Below the pieces are notes generated by a model. It saw nothing but the letters and a program-made list of their open reading frames with translations. It did no database searches and had not been told where the DNA came from. 44,092 nt of DNA from Nostoc sp. FACHB-152 (lineage in GTDB: Bacteria > Cyanobacteriota > Cyanobacteriia > Cyanobacteriales > Nostocaceae), in the NCBI RefSeq assembly GCF_014697475.1, contig NZ_JACJRV010000059.1, positions 1-44,092 of the forward strand. The letters run 5' to 3'. The position numbers and the translations under genes are program-made. Shown here piece by piece: positions 1 through 8,021 of the stretch (positions are counted from its first letter, which is position 1; every line of letters begins with the position of its first letter).

Positions 1-31
1 CTGCATCAGTGAAGTCGCTGGAATACGCCAT
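1..31 (-). CDS. IS5-type transposase, N-terminal fragment (cut by window edge)
   Basis: Reading leftward from the ATG at 31, the frame is MAYSSDFTDA and then leaves the window. A start of the form M-x-Y-S-S-D-x-T-D-A-E-W is characteristic of short IS5/IS1031-type DDE transposases, which are common in cyanobacteria. An in-frame ATG also lies 6 bases upstream (37). Only ten residues are visible, so the family call rests on this N-terminal motif alone and nothing can be said about integrity. Its terminal inverted repeat should lie between here and the end of tpiA, but I could not delimit it. Confidence 0.6.
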   Translation of the reverse strand, partial: MAYSSDFTDA

Positions 32-175
32 TAGCATTGGATTTTAGATGCTGAGGAGTACCTTAATTCAAAACCTCATAAGATGTCAAATGGGTTCTAT
101 AAAACTTTTATTTAGATCTGCTGCATTAATACTCTTTAAACTGTCCCCTGTTCACTCTTCCCTGATTTATACCCA

Positions 176-196
176 TTCCCTGGACGAGCCAGGGAA
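176..196 (-). terminator. Stem-loop downstream of tpiA
   Basis: A perfect 8-bp inverted repeat (TTCCCTGG / CCAGGGAA) with a 5-base loop lies about 20 bases after the tpiA stop codon. There is no strong U-tract, so it may be a 3'-end-stabilising hairpin rather than a classical intrinsic terminator. Confidence 0.4.
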
Positions 197-214
197 AAGG
201 CGTTGCACATGAGA

Positions 215-940
215 TTATTGATAATTTACAATCCGGGCAAAACTTGCAGCTTCCAGACTTGCTCCTCCCACAAGCACGCCATCAATTTCTGGTTGAGCCA
301 TAATTTCATCAATATTATTTGGCTTGACTGAGCCACCATATTGAATTGGAACATTGGGATTTTTTAACTGACTGCGAATTAAACCAATAACTCGATTGGC
401 TTCTGTTGCTTCACAAGTATCGCCAGTACCAATTGCCCAAATTGGTTCATAAGCAATCACCAAATTATCTTGATCTATATTTACTAGGTCTTTTTCTAAC
501 TGAGTAGTAATTAGTGATTCAGTTTCTCCCGCATCTCGTTGTTGTTTGGTTTCGCCTACACAAAGAATTGGAGTCAAACCATGTTTTTGAGCAGCTTTCA
601 GACGTAGATTAACTGTCGCGTCTGTTTCACCAAAGAATTGCCGTCTTTCGCTATGACCGACAATTACATAACGCACACCAATTTCTGTAAGCATGGGGGC
701 GGCAATTTCACCCGTGTAGGCTCCATTATCTTCCCAATGAACATTTTGCGCCCCAAGTTGTACACGGCTGCCATGCAAACTTTTGGTCAAAATGTTTAAA
801 TCTGTGAAAGGCGGACACAATAATACTTCTCTTCCTTGGGGAGTTTCATCTAAATGAGGCAAAAACTCTCGTAAGAAATCTTGAGTTTCTGCCTGGGTTT
901 TGAACATTTTCCAGTTACCGGCAATAACGATTTTCCGCAC
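215..940 (-). CDS. tpiA: Triosephosphate isomerase
   Basis: This enzyme interconverts dihydroxyacetone phosphate and glyceraldehyde-3-phosphate in glycolysis, gluconeogenesis and the Calvin cycle, in the cytosol. The TIM-barrel landmarks are all present: N9 and K11 of the AGNWKMF motif, catalytic H96 in GHSERR, catalytic E165 in [11 protein letters not shown], and the phosphate-binding GGSV and GVLVGGASL segments near the C-terminus. From the GTG at 938-940 the protein is 241 residues, the usual cyanobacterial length, and begins [11 protein letters not shown] as in relatives. The frame stays open to an ATG at 985, which would add 15 residues not typical of the family, so I prefer the GTG. The gene stands alone between mobile-element remnants. 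Confidence 0.96.
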   Translation of the reverse strand: MRKIVIAGNWKMFKTQAETQDFLREFLPHLDETPQGREVLLCPPFTDLNILTKSLHGSRVQLGAQNVHWEDNGAYTGEIAAPMLTEIGVRYVIVGHSERRQFFGETDATVNLRLKAAQKHGLTPILCVGETKQQRDAGETESLITTQLEKDLVNIDQDNLVIAYEPIWAIGTGDTCEATEANRVIGLIRSQLKNPNVPIQYGGSVKPNNIDEIMAQPEIDGVLVGGASLEAASFARIVNYQ

Positions 941-1019
941 AGGTGATATAGTTAAGTTCCTAAAGCTAATAGATGCATTTTTCACTCTACTACTTTTTGT
1001 GACCGAAAATAATGGGATG

Positions 1020-1370
1020 CAAGCCCCGTCCTAGAAGGACGGCTTTTCTTGGTTTTTAATATACTCTTTCAAAACCTCTAAAAACACACCACTGACAGCA
1101 AGAGCAAAATAACTAGGACTCCATCAAGCTGCGCGTGTTGCTGGAGGGAGTCTCCCCCAGCAAACTCGCATTCGTTGTGGGGTTTTTTATATCCAGCTTG
1201 TCCATAGCAACGACTAGAAACTCTTTTAAGGCATTAACTATTTGAGAGACAGAGACCTTGGGGGATATTCAATGAGAGCCTGAATATGGTTATCCGCACC
1301 GTTAAACTCAAGTATTTAAAAATCCATCTTTTGAGCTACTTCTCAAAGCAATTTTGCTGTTAAATCAAGA
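1020..1370 (-). pseudogene. Degenerate IS200/IS605-family tnpA (Y1 transposase) with terminal hairpin
   Basis: On the minus strand, stretches of TnpA can be read in different frames. Around 1370-1260 the frame gives DLTAKLL, stop, EVAQKMDF, stop, ILEFNGADNHIQALIEYPP, close to the family's LEFNGExDHVHLLIEYPP. After a one-base loss in the run of Cs near 1261 the frame shifts to KVSVSQIVNALKEF. Near 1120-1045 it reads WSPSYFALAVSG and VFLEVLKEYIKNQ, matching the TnpA C-terminus. The catalytic HUH position reads NHIQ, so its second histidine is lost. Just beyond, at 1021-1045, is the subterminal hairpin typical of these elements (GCCCCGTCC / GGACGGC). At least two stops and one frameshift make it non-functional. 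Confidence 0.82.
1021..1050. repeat. IS200/IS605-type end hairpin
   Basis: An imperfect palindrome, AAGCCCCGTCC-TAGA-GGACGGCTTTT, lies immediately after the C-terminal remnant of the tnpA relic. IS200/IS605 elements use such subterminal hairpins for single-strand recognition by TnpA. It could also terminate transcription on either strand. Confidence 0.6.
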
Positions 1371-1459
1371 CTAGCAGACAATCAGCGCGGTTTAGAATTG
1401 GCAACTACGATCAGAAATAGGATCAATCTCAAATCCCAAATATACAATATTAATTTGAT

Positions 1460-2941
1460 ATGAGTTCAACATTACCCGTGCCTGAGCCTTACCAGCGTGA
1501 TTCAGCTAATACTGATGCAAATTCCCTTAACTGGGAGGAAGAACTAGATAGTGCCATTTTCAGCTTTGAAGACATTCAGACAGAACTGAATTATAAACAA
1601 GCTCAAACAGCACTACGAAACTTAGTAGCTAATCTTGACCTCACACCACAAGAAAAAGCAGGGTTGGAAACAGAACTAGCTGATTTGGAAACTATGTTGG
1701 CGAAGTTAGACCGGATGGTAGTCCAAATCGCTGCTTTTGGTATGGTAGGACGGGGTAAATCTTCCTTACTCAATGCCTTGGTAGGACAACCAGTGTTTGA
1801 AACTGGCCCTTTACATGGGGTCACGCGTGCTGCACAACGGGTTAATTGGAGTATTCACGAAGAATTAATTGGAACTACAGAACGAGCTTTGCGTGTCACT
1901 CTACCAAGTGTAGGACAATCGCAGGTAGAACTAATTGATACTCCTGGGTTGGATGAAATTGATGGTGATACCCGTACCGCTTTAGCAGAACAAATAGCCA
2001 AACAAGCAGATTTAATTTTGTTTGTCATTTCTGGCGACATGACAAAGATAGAACACCAAGCCCTATCTCAATTACGAGAAGCGGGAAAACCGATAATTTT
2101 GGTGTTTAACAAAGTAGACCAATATCCCGAAGCTGATCGCATGGCAATTTATGAAAAAATTCGAGATGAACGGGTAAAAGAACTACTTTCACCTTTAGAA
2201 ATTGTTATGTCTGCTGCATCACCTTTAGTCAAAACTGCGGTTATTCGCCCTGATGGTAGTAGAGGCTTGCAGTTGCGTACCGGGAATGCTCAAGTAGAAG
2301 AGTTGAAATTAAAAATATTAGAGATTTTGCAGCGCGAGGGTAAGGCTTTAGTCGCACTCAACTCTATGCTGTATGCAGACACTGTAAATGAGCAATTGGT
2401 ACAGCGCAAACTGATAATTCGTGAACAAAACGCCAATCAGTTGATTTGGAAAGCTGTGATGGCTAAAGCATTAGCGATCGCACTCAACCCTGTCACAGTA
2501 GTAGATATACTCAGTAGCATCGTTATTGATATAGCCTTAATTTTGGGTTTATCCAAACTCTACGCTATGCCTATGACCGAAGCTGGTGCTGTCAAACTGC
2601 TACAAAAAATTGCCTTAAGTATGGGCGGTATCGGTGTCAGTGAATTACTAGCAAACTTAGGTTTAAGTGGTTTGAAAACCTTACTTGGTATCTCTGCACC
2701 CGCTACAGCAGGCGCAACCTTTGGGCCTTACGTAACAGTAGCAATAACCCAAGCAGGCGTAGCTGGCGTGTCTTCTTATGGTATTGGACAAGTAACTAAA
2801 GCTTATTTAGCTAATGGTGCAACTTGGGGGCCGGAGGGGCCAAAAGCAGTGATTAGTAAAATTTTGGCTAACCTGGATGAAGCTTCAATTCTCAACCGCA
2901 TCAAGGATGAGTTGCAATTGAAATTAAAAGTAAAAGCATAA
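1460..2941 (+). CDS. GTP-binding protein with C-terminal DUF697 membrane domain
   Basis: The N-terminal ~90 residues are acidic and helical. They are followed by an Era/dynamin-like G domain with G1 GMVGRGKSS (94-102), a candidate G2 Thr in GVTRAA (T122), G3 DTPGLDE (160-166), G4 NKVD (217-220) and a G5-like SAAS near 250. Residues about 330-480 are hydrophobic and Gly/Ala-rich with a VDILSSIVIDIALILGLSKLY segment typical of DUF697, a domain found on membrane-associated GTPases such as YcjF relatives. It is probably a membrane-bound GTPase, but its cellular role is unknown. The gene is alone on its strand. A strong inverted repeat follows it at 3012-3058. Confidence 0.85.
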   Translation: MSSTLPVPEPYQRDSANTDANSLNWEEELDSAIFSFEDIQTELNYKQAQTALRNLVANLDLTPQEKAGLETELADLETMLAKLDRMVVQIAAFGMVGRGKSSLLNALVGQPVFETGPLHGVTRAAQRVNWSIHEELIGTTERALRVTLPSVGQSQVELIDTPGLDEIDGDTRTALAEQIAKQADLILFVISGDMTKIEHQALSQLREAGKPIILVFNKVDQYPEADRMAIYEKIRDERVKELLSPLEIVMSAASPLVKTAVIRPDGSRGLQLRTGNAQVEELKLKILEILQREGKALVALNSMLYADTVNEQLVQRKLIIREQNANQLIWKAVMAKALAIALNPVTVVDILSSIVIDIALILGLSKLYAMPMTEAGAVKLLQKIALSMGGIGVSELLANLGLSGLKTLLGISAPATAGATFGPYVTVAITQAGVAGVSSYGIGQVTKAYLANGATWGPEGPKAVISKILANLDEASILNRIKDELQLKLKVKA

Positions 2942-3011
2942 GTTTAGGTTGCCAATAATATTTTCTCTTCCTGTAATAACAAAAAAGAAATTAGAAATAC
3001 AAAATTTAAGT

Positions 3012-3058
3012 TTTGAACTTGGAAACTTAATTTTTAGGATTAAATCTCCAAGTTCAAA
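3012..3058. terminator. Long inverted repeat between convergent genes
   Basis: Perfect 12-bp arms (TTTGAACTTGGA / TCCAAGTTCAAA) extend inward through AACTTAA / TTAAAT, giving a stem of roughly 17 bp with a small AT-rich loop. It sits between the 3' ends of the GTPase gene (+) and the membrane-protein gene (-), so it is a plausible bidirectional terminator. Confidence 0.55.
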
Positions 3059-3141
3059 GCTCTGATAATTTATTGGTCAGGTTCAATTACCGATTTATTA
3101 ACTAGATATGGCAAGAGTAATTGCCATTCAAATCATTGAAT

Positions 3142-4788
3142 TTAGCTCTTACTTTTAAAAGAATCCAACCACTCTTTTACTTGCTCTCTAGCAATATCTC
3201 GGCTGCCTAAGCCAAAAGCTAAAGCAATAGCAACTGCGATCGCACCAAGTAGCAACCCAAATGCTAAATTCACAATATCGCTGGCAACGCCAATTTGTTG
3301 TAATGCCATTGCCGACACTAAGGTAATGATGGCAATTCTGGCTATTTGTGCCAAGATTCGCGCTTGATGATCGCCAGAACTACTAATTAGGTTAAAAGCG
3401 AGATTTGCCAAAAATAAACCCACCGCAAACACAATTAACCCTGCTATAATCCTCCCCAAAATAATTAAAATTCCAGTAACTAGTGTTGTTAGAGCCGGAA
3501 TATTTAAAATATTTACGGCTGCTACTATGGCAAACAGCATGATACCTACTAAAGTAACAATGCCAGCAATTTCTGAGGGCGTGCGGATTGGTGTTATTGG
3601 AGCATTTTCTGTGTAGACTGCTTGCCTATTTGGTGATGGTAAACCTAGCACAGAAAAAATATTGTTAAAACCTAAACTAGTCAAAATGCCAGTTACTAAA
3701 TCTGCAACAAACCGCCCTATAAAAAAGGCAATAATTAAGATAGTAGCAGATGTAAAAATAGCAGGTAAAGTGTTAAGTATCTGTTGCAACATTGTAATTG
3801 CTGGCACAGATATTGCCTCAATTTTTAAAGTATTGAGAGCCGCGATCGCTACAGGAATCAAAATTAAAACATAGACAATTGTGCCAATAATTGTTGATAG
3901 AGATTGGGTACTTGTAAACGAAGAAAGTCCAAGCCGACTACCTAAGTGATCTATGCCAGTTGTCGTTAACAAATTAGTAACTATTCGCCGGACTAGATTA
4001 GCGAGAAACCAGCCAAATACTGCAATTAAAATTGCTGCCAAAATATTGGGCAAAATCGACAGAATTTGCGTAATCAGCGATTGAACTGGTAATAGAGCTT
4101 GCCTCAACCCTAGAGTATCGAGAACGGGGACAAGAAATAGTAAGAAGATAAACCAATATAAAGCATTGGCGATTGTCTCACTTAAAGAGATGCGATCAAG
4201 AGTTATTGGCTCTTCAGGCGATGGCTGATTTAATCGTTCATCCAGATTAAGAGCCTGCAAACTTCGTAAACTCACAATCTTGACGATGCTGGCTACCACC
4301 CAAGCAACTCCTAAAATAATTGCTGCACCCACCACTTTCGGCAAGAAGCCAATCAGTTGGTCAAGGAAATTATTCAGTGGTCGAGATGCTACCTCCAGCC
4401 CTAGTACTTGTAAGACAGCTACTACCGTTAGTAAAACGATGCTCCAAAAAACCAAACTGGAGATGAATTTCTCTACCTGCGGAACATCCCTGCGGCCCGT
4501 CACACCAGCAGCAATTCGATTATCTATCTTCGTGCGGTTCAGGATGCCTCTAGTCACTGCGGCAACGCTAGCAGCAATCAGTATACCAACTAATAAAATT
4601 ACTGTGGCTCCTAGTAATCTAGGCGTATACTGAATCACCTGTTGCCCAATTCCTTGCATATCCGCAAGTCCTTGGTTGAGTCCTGGTTGCACTGGTGGCA
4701 AGCTGGGTGATTGTGCTAAAAGTTGCTGCCCCTTCATTGGCAAACTCATGTCTATCAACTGGGTTATTCCTGTCCAAGTTGTGTTCAT
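3142..4788 (-). CDS. MscS-related membrane protein built of conserved TM_helix repeats
   Basis: The 548-residue protein has about ten to twelve hydrophobic segments. Five times it repeats the pattern P-x(3)-AAxILxxFGWFLAxLVxRIxxNLL, for example LPNILAAILIAVFGWFLANL and LPAIFTSATILIIAFFIGRF. This pattern is the 'conserved TM helix' domain that accompanies mechanosensitive-channel proteins. The C-terminus, AVAIALAFGLGSRDIAREQV, resembles the pore-lining TM3 of MscS, but the chain ends about 13 residues later, so the cytoplasmic beta and alpha/beta domains of MscS are absent. Annotation as a mechanosensitive channel is therefore by family association only. Gating and conductance cannot be inferred. 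The gene is transcribed divergently from the SRPBCC gene. Confidence 0.75.
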   Translation of the reverse strand: MNTTWTGITQLIDMSLPMKGQQLLAQSPSLPPVQPGLNQGLADMQGIGQQVIQYTPRLLGATVILLVGILIAASVAAVTRGILNRTKIDNRIAAGVTGRRDVPQVEKFISSLVFWSIVLLTVVAVLQVLGLEVASRPLNNFLDQLIGFLPKVVGAAIILGVAWVVASIVKIVSLRSLQALNLDERLNQPSPEEPITLDRISLSETIANALYWFIFLLFLVPVLDTLGLRQALLPVQSLITQILSILPNILAAILIAVFGWFLANLVRRIVTNLLTTTGIDHLGSRLGLSSFTSTQSLSTIIGTIVYVLILIPVAIAALNTLKIEAISVPAITMLQQILNTLPAIFTSATILIIAFFIGRFVADLVTGILTSLGFNNIFSVLGLPSPNRQAVYTENAPITPIRTPSEIAGIVTLVGIMLFAIVAAVNILNIPALTTLVTGILIILGRIIAGLIVFAVGLFLANLAFNLISSSGDHQARILAQIARIAIITLVSAMALQQIGVASDIVNLAFGLLLGAIAVAIALAFGLGSRDIAREQVKEWLDSFKSKS

Positions 4789-5113
4789 GGTTTTCTGAAA
4801 TTAAGATGATGTATTTACCAAAAATATTTTGTAAACCCAGTAGAGTGGATTTTTTGTCCGAACTGCTGAGTTGACGCGGATTTTGCGTATCAATTTACCA
4901 GTAAAAATCTATATGCAACCGATAGCTAGGCTAATTTGTTACAAATAACAAAATATTTTTAATTTTGAATAATATATTTTGAACAAGGCAATAAGCACAA
5001 GAGCTTTTCTCTTGTTAAGTATGGAGTCTAGAACTGTTTTAAATGAATGTAGGTTGTTGACAATACAAAATTTTGGTTTAATCTAAGTGCAGCAACAGGA
5101 TTAGCAATTTGGC
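4789..5113. promoter_or_regulatory. Divergent intergenic region (membrane protein / SRPBCC gene)
   Basis: These 325 AT-rich bases must hold both divergent promoters. The only distinct structure I see is a small hairpin at 4997-5015 (ACAAGAG, 5-base loop, CTCTTGT). I see no reading frame or RNA gene. Confidence 0.4.
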
Positions 5114-5566
5114 ATGACTCAAGTTTTTGAACAATCAATTCAAATTAACGCTACTGCTGCGGTTGTAGAGCGTTGTATTACCGATTTAGCTCTGATGCAT
5201 CGCTGGCTAAATCCTGTGTTACGCTGCGAACCGGTGGGTGAGGTTTGGAGTACAGAAATAGGTAGTCAAAGTCGCTTTGTAATTCAAATTCCTTTAATTA
5301 AACCGACTCTCAACAGTGTCGTTGTCGAACGACAACCTGGTTTAATTGTCTGGGAATTTCAAGGATTTTTTCAAGGGCGCGATCGCTGGGAATGTCAGCC
5401 AATAGAAAAAGGAACACGCTTATTAAATCGCTTCGAGTTCAATGTTCCCAACCCCATAGTCAGTTGGGGATTCAAGAATTTTGCAGCATCTTGGACAAAA
5501 GAAGATATGCAAGCTCAACTGCGTCGGCTAAAACGCGTTTGTGAAGAAGTTCAAATTAATCAGTAG
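5114..5566 (+). CDS. SRPBCC-fold protein (START/polyketide-cyclase-like)
   Basis: The 150-residue protein has the helix-grip fold pattern: an N-terminal strand VFEQSIQINATAAVV, the helix and loop with CITDLALMHRWLNPVLRCEPVG, then alternating strands with VVVERQPGLIVWEFQGFFQGRDRWE, and a long C-terminal amphipathic helix (FAASWTKEDMQAQLRRLKRV). The D-x(6)-W pattern after the first helix is typical of SRPBCC proteins. Members bind hydrophobic ligands. The substrate here cannot be told. Similar short proteins are widespread in cyanobacteria. It is monocistronic and followed by a cluster of palindromic repeats. Confidence 0.8.
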   Translation: MTQVFEQSIQINATAAVVERCITDLALMHRWLNPVLRCEPVGEVWSTEIGSQSRFVIQIPLIKPTLNSVVVERQPGLIVWEFQGFFQGRDRWECQPIEKGTRLLNRFEFNVPNPIVSWGFKNFAASWTKEDMQAQLRRLKRVCEEVQINQ

Positions 5567-5590
5567 TCATCTAAAGTCTGAAGTGTGTTC

Positions 5591-5682
5591 GCCCTACAGC
5601 CCTAAAGGCATCCTACGGCAGGCGTTCCCGTACCCCTACGGGGAAGCAAGCTACGCGTAGCGTCTCCCTAAGGGAGACGGGT
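5591..5682. repeat. Cluster of Nostoc-type small dispersed palindromes
   Basis: Three palindromes follow one another: CCCGTA/TACGGG around 5628-5642, GCTACGCGTAGC at 5650-5661, and GTCTCCC-TAA-GGGAGAC at 5662-5678. They are preceded by a GC-rich run with CTACGGCAGGCGTTCCC. This arrangement is the short dispersed repeat seen between genes across Nostocales genomes. Its base composition is clearly more GC-rich than the surroundings. Confidence 0.75.
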
Positions 5683-5687
5683 AGAAT

Positions 5688-5718
5688 GAAGTCTGAAATT
5701 TTATTCTTCAGACTTTAA
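5688..5718. terminator. AAGTCTGAA hairpin after the palindrome cluster
   Basis: The perfect arms AAGTCTGAA and TTCAGACTT enclose a short AT-rich loop. Another AAGTCTGAA lies just before the palindrome cluster, near 5574. The same heptamer unit recurs at 19758. It could end transcription of the SRPBCC gene. Confidence 0.4.
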
Positions 5719-5925
5719 ATTTCATCTTTTATATCCGTACCTCAGTGTAAATTTATTTCTCTTCTTTTTATCTATACCTAATTTGTCTCCGTGTTTCTCT
5801 GCTCCCGATTCAGCAAATGCGCTGAAGTTCTGATTGCCCATCTTCATAAATTCAGCAAAATCACGGTTACTGAGAATTGGGGTTCTGATCAAAACTTCAA
5901 ATATGCAGTTTATTAGGGTGCATTT
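5719..5925. other. Spacer upstream of the small gene pair
   Basis: I see no convincing gene here. A minus-strand frame of 56 codons (5722-5892, TTG start) is open but has no recognisable product. The promoter for the 5926 gene must lie in the last 100 bases, and AATATGCAGTTTATTAGGG precedes the start. Confidence 0.3.
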
Positions 5926-6171
5926 ATGTCAAGCCCTGCGATGAGATTTATTAAAGTCAATCTAGAAATGGCCAAAGAAGTAGCTCACAAGTGGGAGCAA
6001 GCTTCATATAGTCAAACCAGTGCTTACTGCTTGGATATTTTAAGTGAATTAGGATTTCCTAGTGCTGAACTCCCTGTAAACTTACAAACTCGTGAGGAAC
6101 AGCTGAATTTTATTGCTGGTTTTGCTTCATACGCTTTTGGGGAGGTACAAAATGTCCAAGGTGCTAATTGA
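5926..6171 (+). CDS. Small hypothetical protein, 81 aa
   Basis: I do not recognise this protein. It is soluble and helical, starts MSSPAMRFIKVNLEMAKEVAHKW, and contains one cysteine and a conserved-looking CLDILSELGFPSAELP segment. The ATG at 5926 is chosen because it is first in frame; MRFIKVNLEM, six codons later, is an alternative. Its last 20 bases overlap the start of the next gene in another frame, which strongly suggests translational coupling and a shared function. No DNA-binding or toxin motif is visible. Confidence 0.6.
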   Translation: MSSPAMRFIKVNLEMAKEVAHKWEQASYSQTSAYCLDILSELGFPSAELPVNLQTREEQLNFIAGFASYAFGEVQNVQGAN

Positions 6172-6421
6172 TGACATTTTGGATGAGCCAGAATTAGCAG
6201 AAGAGGCGGCTGTACCAGCAACAGATTGGGAATTGTTATTATTAGCCGAAAAAATTACCAGTTTTGATATTCCTCTTCAGGTTTTTTTACAAGCTGTGGC
6301 TATAGCAGCTTACGACTGTGCGTCGGCTTTTCGTTACGCTGATAACTATCTAATCAGCCATAAAAGTAAGCGAAAAAACTTACTTCTGTTGAAGCCTTTG
6401 CGTAACTTTGAGAATAATTGA
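6152..6421 (+). CDS. Small hypothetical acidic protein, 89 aa, coupled to the upstream gene
   Basis: The start at 6152 is set by a strong Shine-Dalgarno sequence, GGGGAGG at about 6139-6145, lying inside the upstream gene. A longer frame from 6113 would overlap even more and lacks such a site. The product begins MSKVLIDDILDEPELAEEA, so the N-terminal third is very acidic. The C-terminus is basic (SHKSKRKNLLLLKPLRNF). The middle is helical with TSFDIPLQVFLQAVAIAAYD. I recognise no family. The pair 5926/6152 behaves as a two-gene operon. Confidence 0.6.
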   Translation: MSKVLIDDILDEPELAEEAAVPATDWELLLLAEKITSFDIPLQVFLQAVAIAAYDCASAFRYADNYLISHKSKRKNLLLLKPLRNFENN

Positions 6422-6519
6422 AGTTGCGACATTCCCACACTTTCTCTACGAGCATCATGGGAGGGGGTTGGTTTTTGACAATTATTATTCCTGAATCATT
6501 CTAGTTATTTTAAGTTTTT

Positions 6520-6573
6520 GAACCCAACATTTGCAGCTTGGTTTGCCAGTAGCACGGCGTAAATGTTGGGTTC
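6520..6573. repeat. 13-bp perfect inverted repeat
   Basis: GAACCCAACATTT and AAATGTTGGGTTC flank a 28-base spacer with GCAGCTTGGTTTGCC. The spacing would allow a hairpin terminator for the small two-gene operon. The AACCCAACA unit is a common cyanobacterial extragenic repeat, so it may also be an insertion. Confidence 0.5.
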
Positions 6574-6671
6574 GGCTATCCTACCAAAAGCTATCTACGG
6601 ATGCCAATTTTCTAAGTAGCTGCCAGCCTAACTTATTCAGAAAGCATTGTAAATAGCACCCCAAAATTAGG

Positions 6672-6677
6672 TACAAT
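6672..6677 (+). promoter_or_regulatory. Putative -10 element of the LOG-family gene
   Basis: TACAAT at 6672-6677 lies about 27 bases before the preferred ATG at 6704. Transcription starting near 6684 would leave a short leader. I do not see a convincing -35 element. Confidence 0.35.
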
Positions 6678-6703
6678 GTATTCCCATTGTGCCATCTGTT
6701 CTC

Positions 6704-7774
6704 ATGACTTCATCTGCGTCGTTTGACACACTAGAGTCTCTGCAAGCCGATATCGCTGAATTATTTGATCGCCTACCGAACTTAAAAAATCGGCAATTCA
6801 TTCAACAGGCGCTTGCTACCATAGTCCGCCTAGGTAACAGTGAAATTGATCGTCTCGATTGGAAGATATTGTCTTCGTCCTTAGCGGATATGGAGCGAGG
6901 CTTCGAGTTATTTCACCACTACCGACACGTCCGTAAAATAACTATCTTCGGTTCAGCCCGTCTATCATCCCAAACGCCAGATTACCAAATGGCGCTTGAG
7001 TTTGCCCGTACTGTATCGCAGATGGGATTCATGGTAATGACAGGCGGTGGTGGCGGTATTATGCAAGCGGGTCACGAAGGTGCGGGACGAGAAAATTCCT
7101 TCGGTTTGAACATTCAGCTACCATTTGAACAGCAGGCAAACCCCTTCATTGAAGGCGACCCCAAGCTGATTAATTTCAAGTATTTCTTTACCCGCAAGTT
7201 GTTCCTGCTCAAGGAAAGTGATGCAGTTGCGTTATTTCCTGGTGGGTTTGGTACTCAAGATGAAGCCTTTGAGTGCATGACTTTAAGCCAGACTGGGAAA
7301 TTTGGCCCTGTTCCTGTAGTTCTCATAGACCATCCTGGTGGAGATTATTGGCGTTCTTGGAGCGATTATATCGATCAACAACTGGTGCAAAGAGGTCTAG
7401 TAAGTCCTGAAGATCCAAACCTTTACACTGTTACTGATAACCTGGAAGTAGCTTACGATGCTATCAGGCGTTTTTACCAAGTTTATCACTCTAGCCGCTA
7501 TGTATCTAATCAGTTAGTGATTCGCCTCAACTGTGAATTATCTGATGCTGAAGTTGAGAAACTTAATCATGAGTTTAGTGACATTCTGGTAAAAGGAAAA
7601 ATAGAAAAAACTCAAGCATTGCCTCAAGAAGGTCAAGACGAAACTTTAGAACTGCCTCGCCTAATTTTGAATTTCAACCAACGAGATTTGGGGCGACTGT
7701 ATCAGATGATTGCCGCTATTAACGAAATGGGTACACCTTCTCAAGAAGAGATAGAGCATCCAGAAAGGAAGTAG
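6704..7774 (+). CDS. LOG-family (TIGR00730) Rossmann-fold protein
   Basis: The central domain, about residues 80-270, carries the family signatures: KITIFGSARLSS, VMTGGGGGIMQAGHEGAGRENSFGLNI and PGGFGTQDEAFE (the PGGxGTxxE motif). Plant LOG enzymes release active cytokinins from their 5'-monophosphates by phosphoribohydrolysis, and bacterial members are nucleotide 5'-monophosphate nucleosidases. The substrate here is not known. At 356 residues it is longer than plain LOG proteins, with an N-terminal helical extension (~70 residues) and a C-terminal extension ending in acidic EEIEHPERK. The ATG at 6704 is preferred to a GTG at 6689 that would lie almost on the presumed transcription start. Confidence 0.85.
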   Translation: MTSSASFDTLESLQADIAELFDRLPNLKNRQFIQQALATIVRLGNSEIDRLDWKILSSSLADMERGFELFHHYRHVRKITIFGSARLSSQTPDYQMALEFARTVSQMGFMVMTGGGGGIMQAGHEGAGRENSFGLNIQLPFEQQANPFIEGDPKLINFKYFFTRKLFLLKESDAVALFPGGFGTQDEAFECMTLSQTGKFGPVPVVLIDHPGGDYWRSWSDYIDQQLVQRGLVSPEDPNLYTVTDNLEVAYDAIRRFYQVYHSSRYVSNQLVIRLNCELSDAEVEKLNHEFSDILVKGKIEKTQALPQEGQDETLELPRLILNFNQRDLGRLYQMIAAINEMGTPSQEEIEHPERK

Positions 7775-7811
7775 TTTTTGATGGTGGGATTGCTGGCGAT
7801 CGCAAAAATTT

Positions 7812-7932
7812 TATAGGAATCCGGTTTGATTACTGAACATACTTGTGTAGTCAGGCAATAGGCAATAGGCAATAGGAAAGAAGGAGTCAAGGTATACTGA
7901 GTTTTTTTCCCAAATCAAATATGAGTCCTATA
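7812..7932. mobile_element. MITE-like element, left copy
   Basis: The element is 121 bases long. Its ends, TATAGGAATCCGGTTTGATT and the inverse of AATCAAATATGAGTCCTATA, are inverted repeats matching at 16 of 20 positions. The interior has three tandem GGCAATA heptamers (7853-7876), then GGAAAGAA and a T-run. A second copy lies inverted at 9978-10100. It has no coding capacity. Confidence 0.65.
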
Positions 7933-7940
7933 CATGGGAT

Positions 7941-7983
7941 AAGTATCTTGCCCGTCCCTTGTTTTTGGGAAGAAAAGATACTT
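7941..7983. terminator. Inverted repeat between convergent genes
   Basis: AAGTATCTT (7941-7949) and AAGATACTT (7975-7983) are perfect arms. Inside them CGTCCC and GGGA add a second, GC-rich pairing. It sits just after the MITE-like element and before the 3' end of the SUKH-HEAT gene, a fitting place for a bidirectional terminator. Confidence 0.5.
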
Positions 7984-8021
7984 GTCTCACAAGAATCATC
8001 CCTTAATTCCGCAACACCCCA

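Noticed and set aside
5722-5892. Minus-strand open frame of 56 codons between the palindrome cluster and the 5926 gene
   Set aside because: It needs a TTG start, has no visible ribosome-binding site, no recognised family, and lies where the promoter of the plus-strand operon must be.
5926-6421. Toxin-antitoxin interpretation of the overlapping small gene pair
   Set aside because: Size and overlap fit, but neither protein shows a nuclease, PIN, RelE, HTH or AbrB-like motif. I keep them as unknown.
7853-7878. Regular short repeats suggestive of a CRISPR array (also at 10045, 19758, 23727, 24650, 24730)
   Set aside because: The units are 7 bases in direct tandem without spacers, and no cas genes are present. 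They are the short tandemly repeated heptamers of Nostocales.
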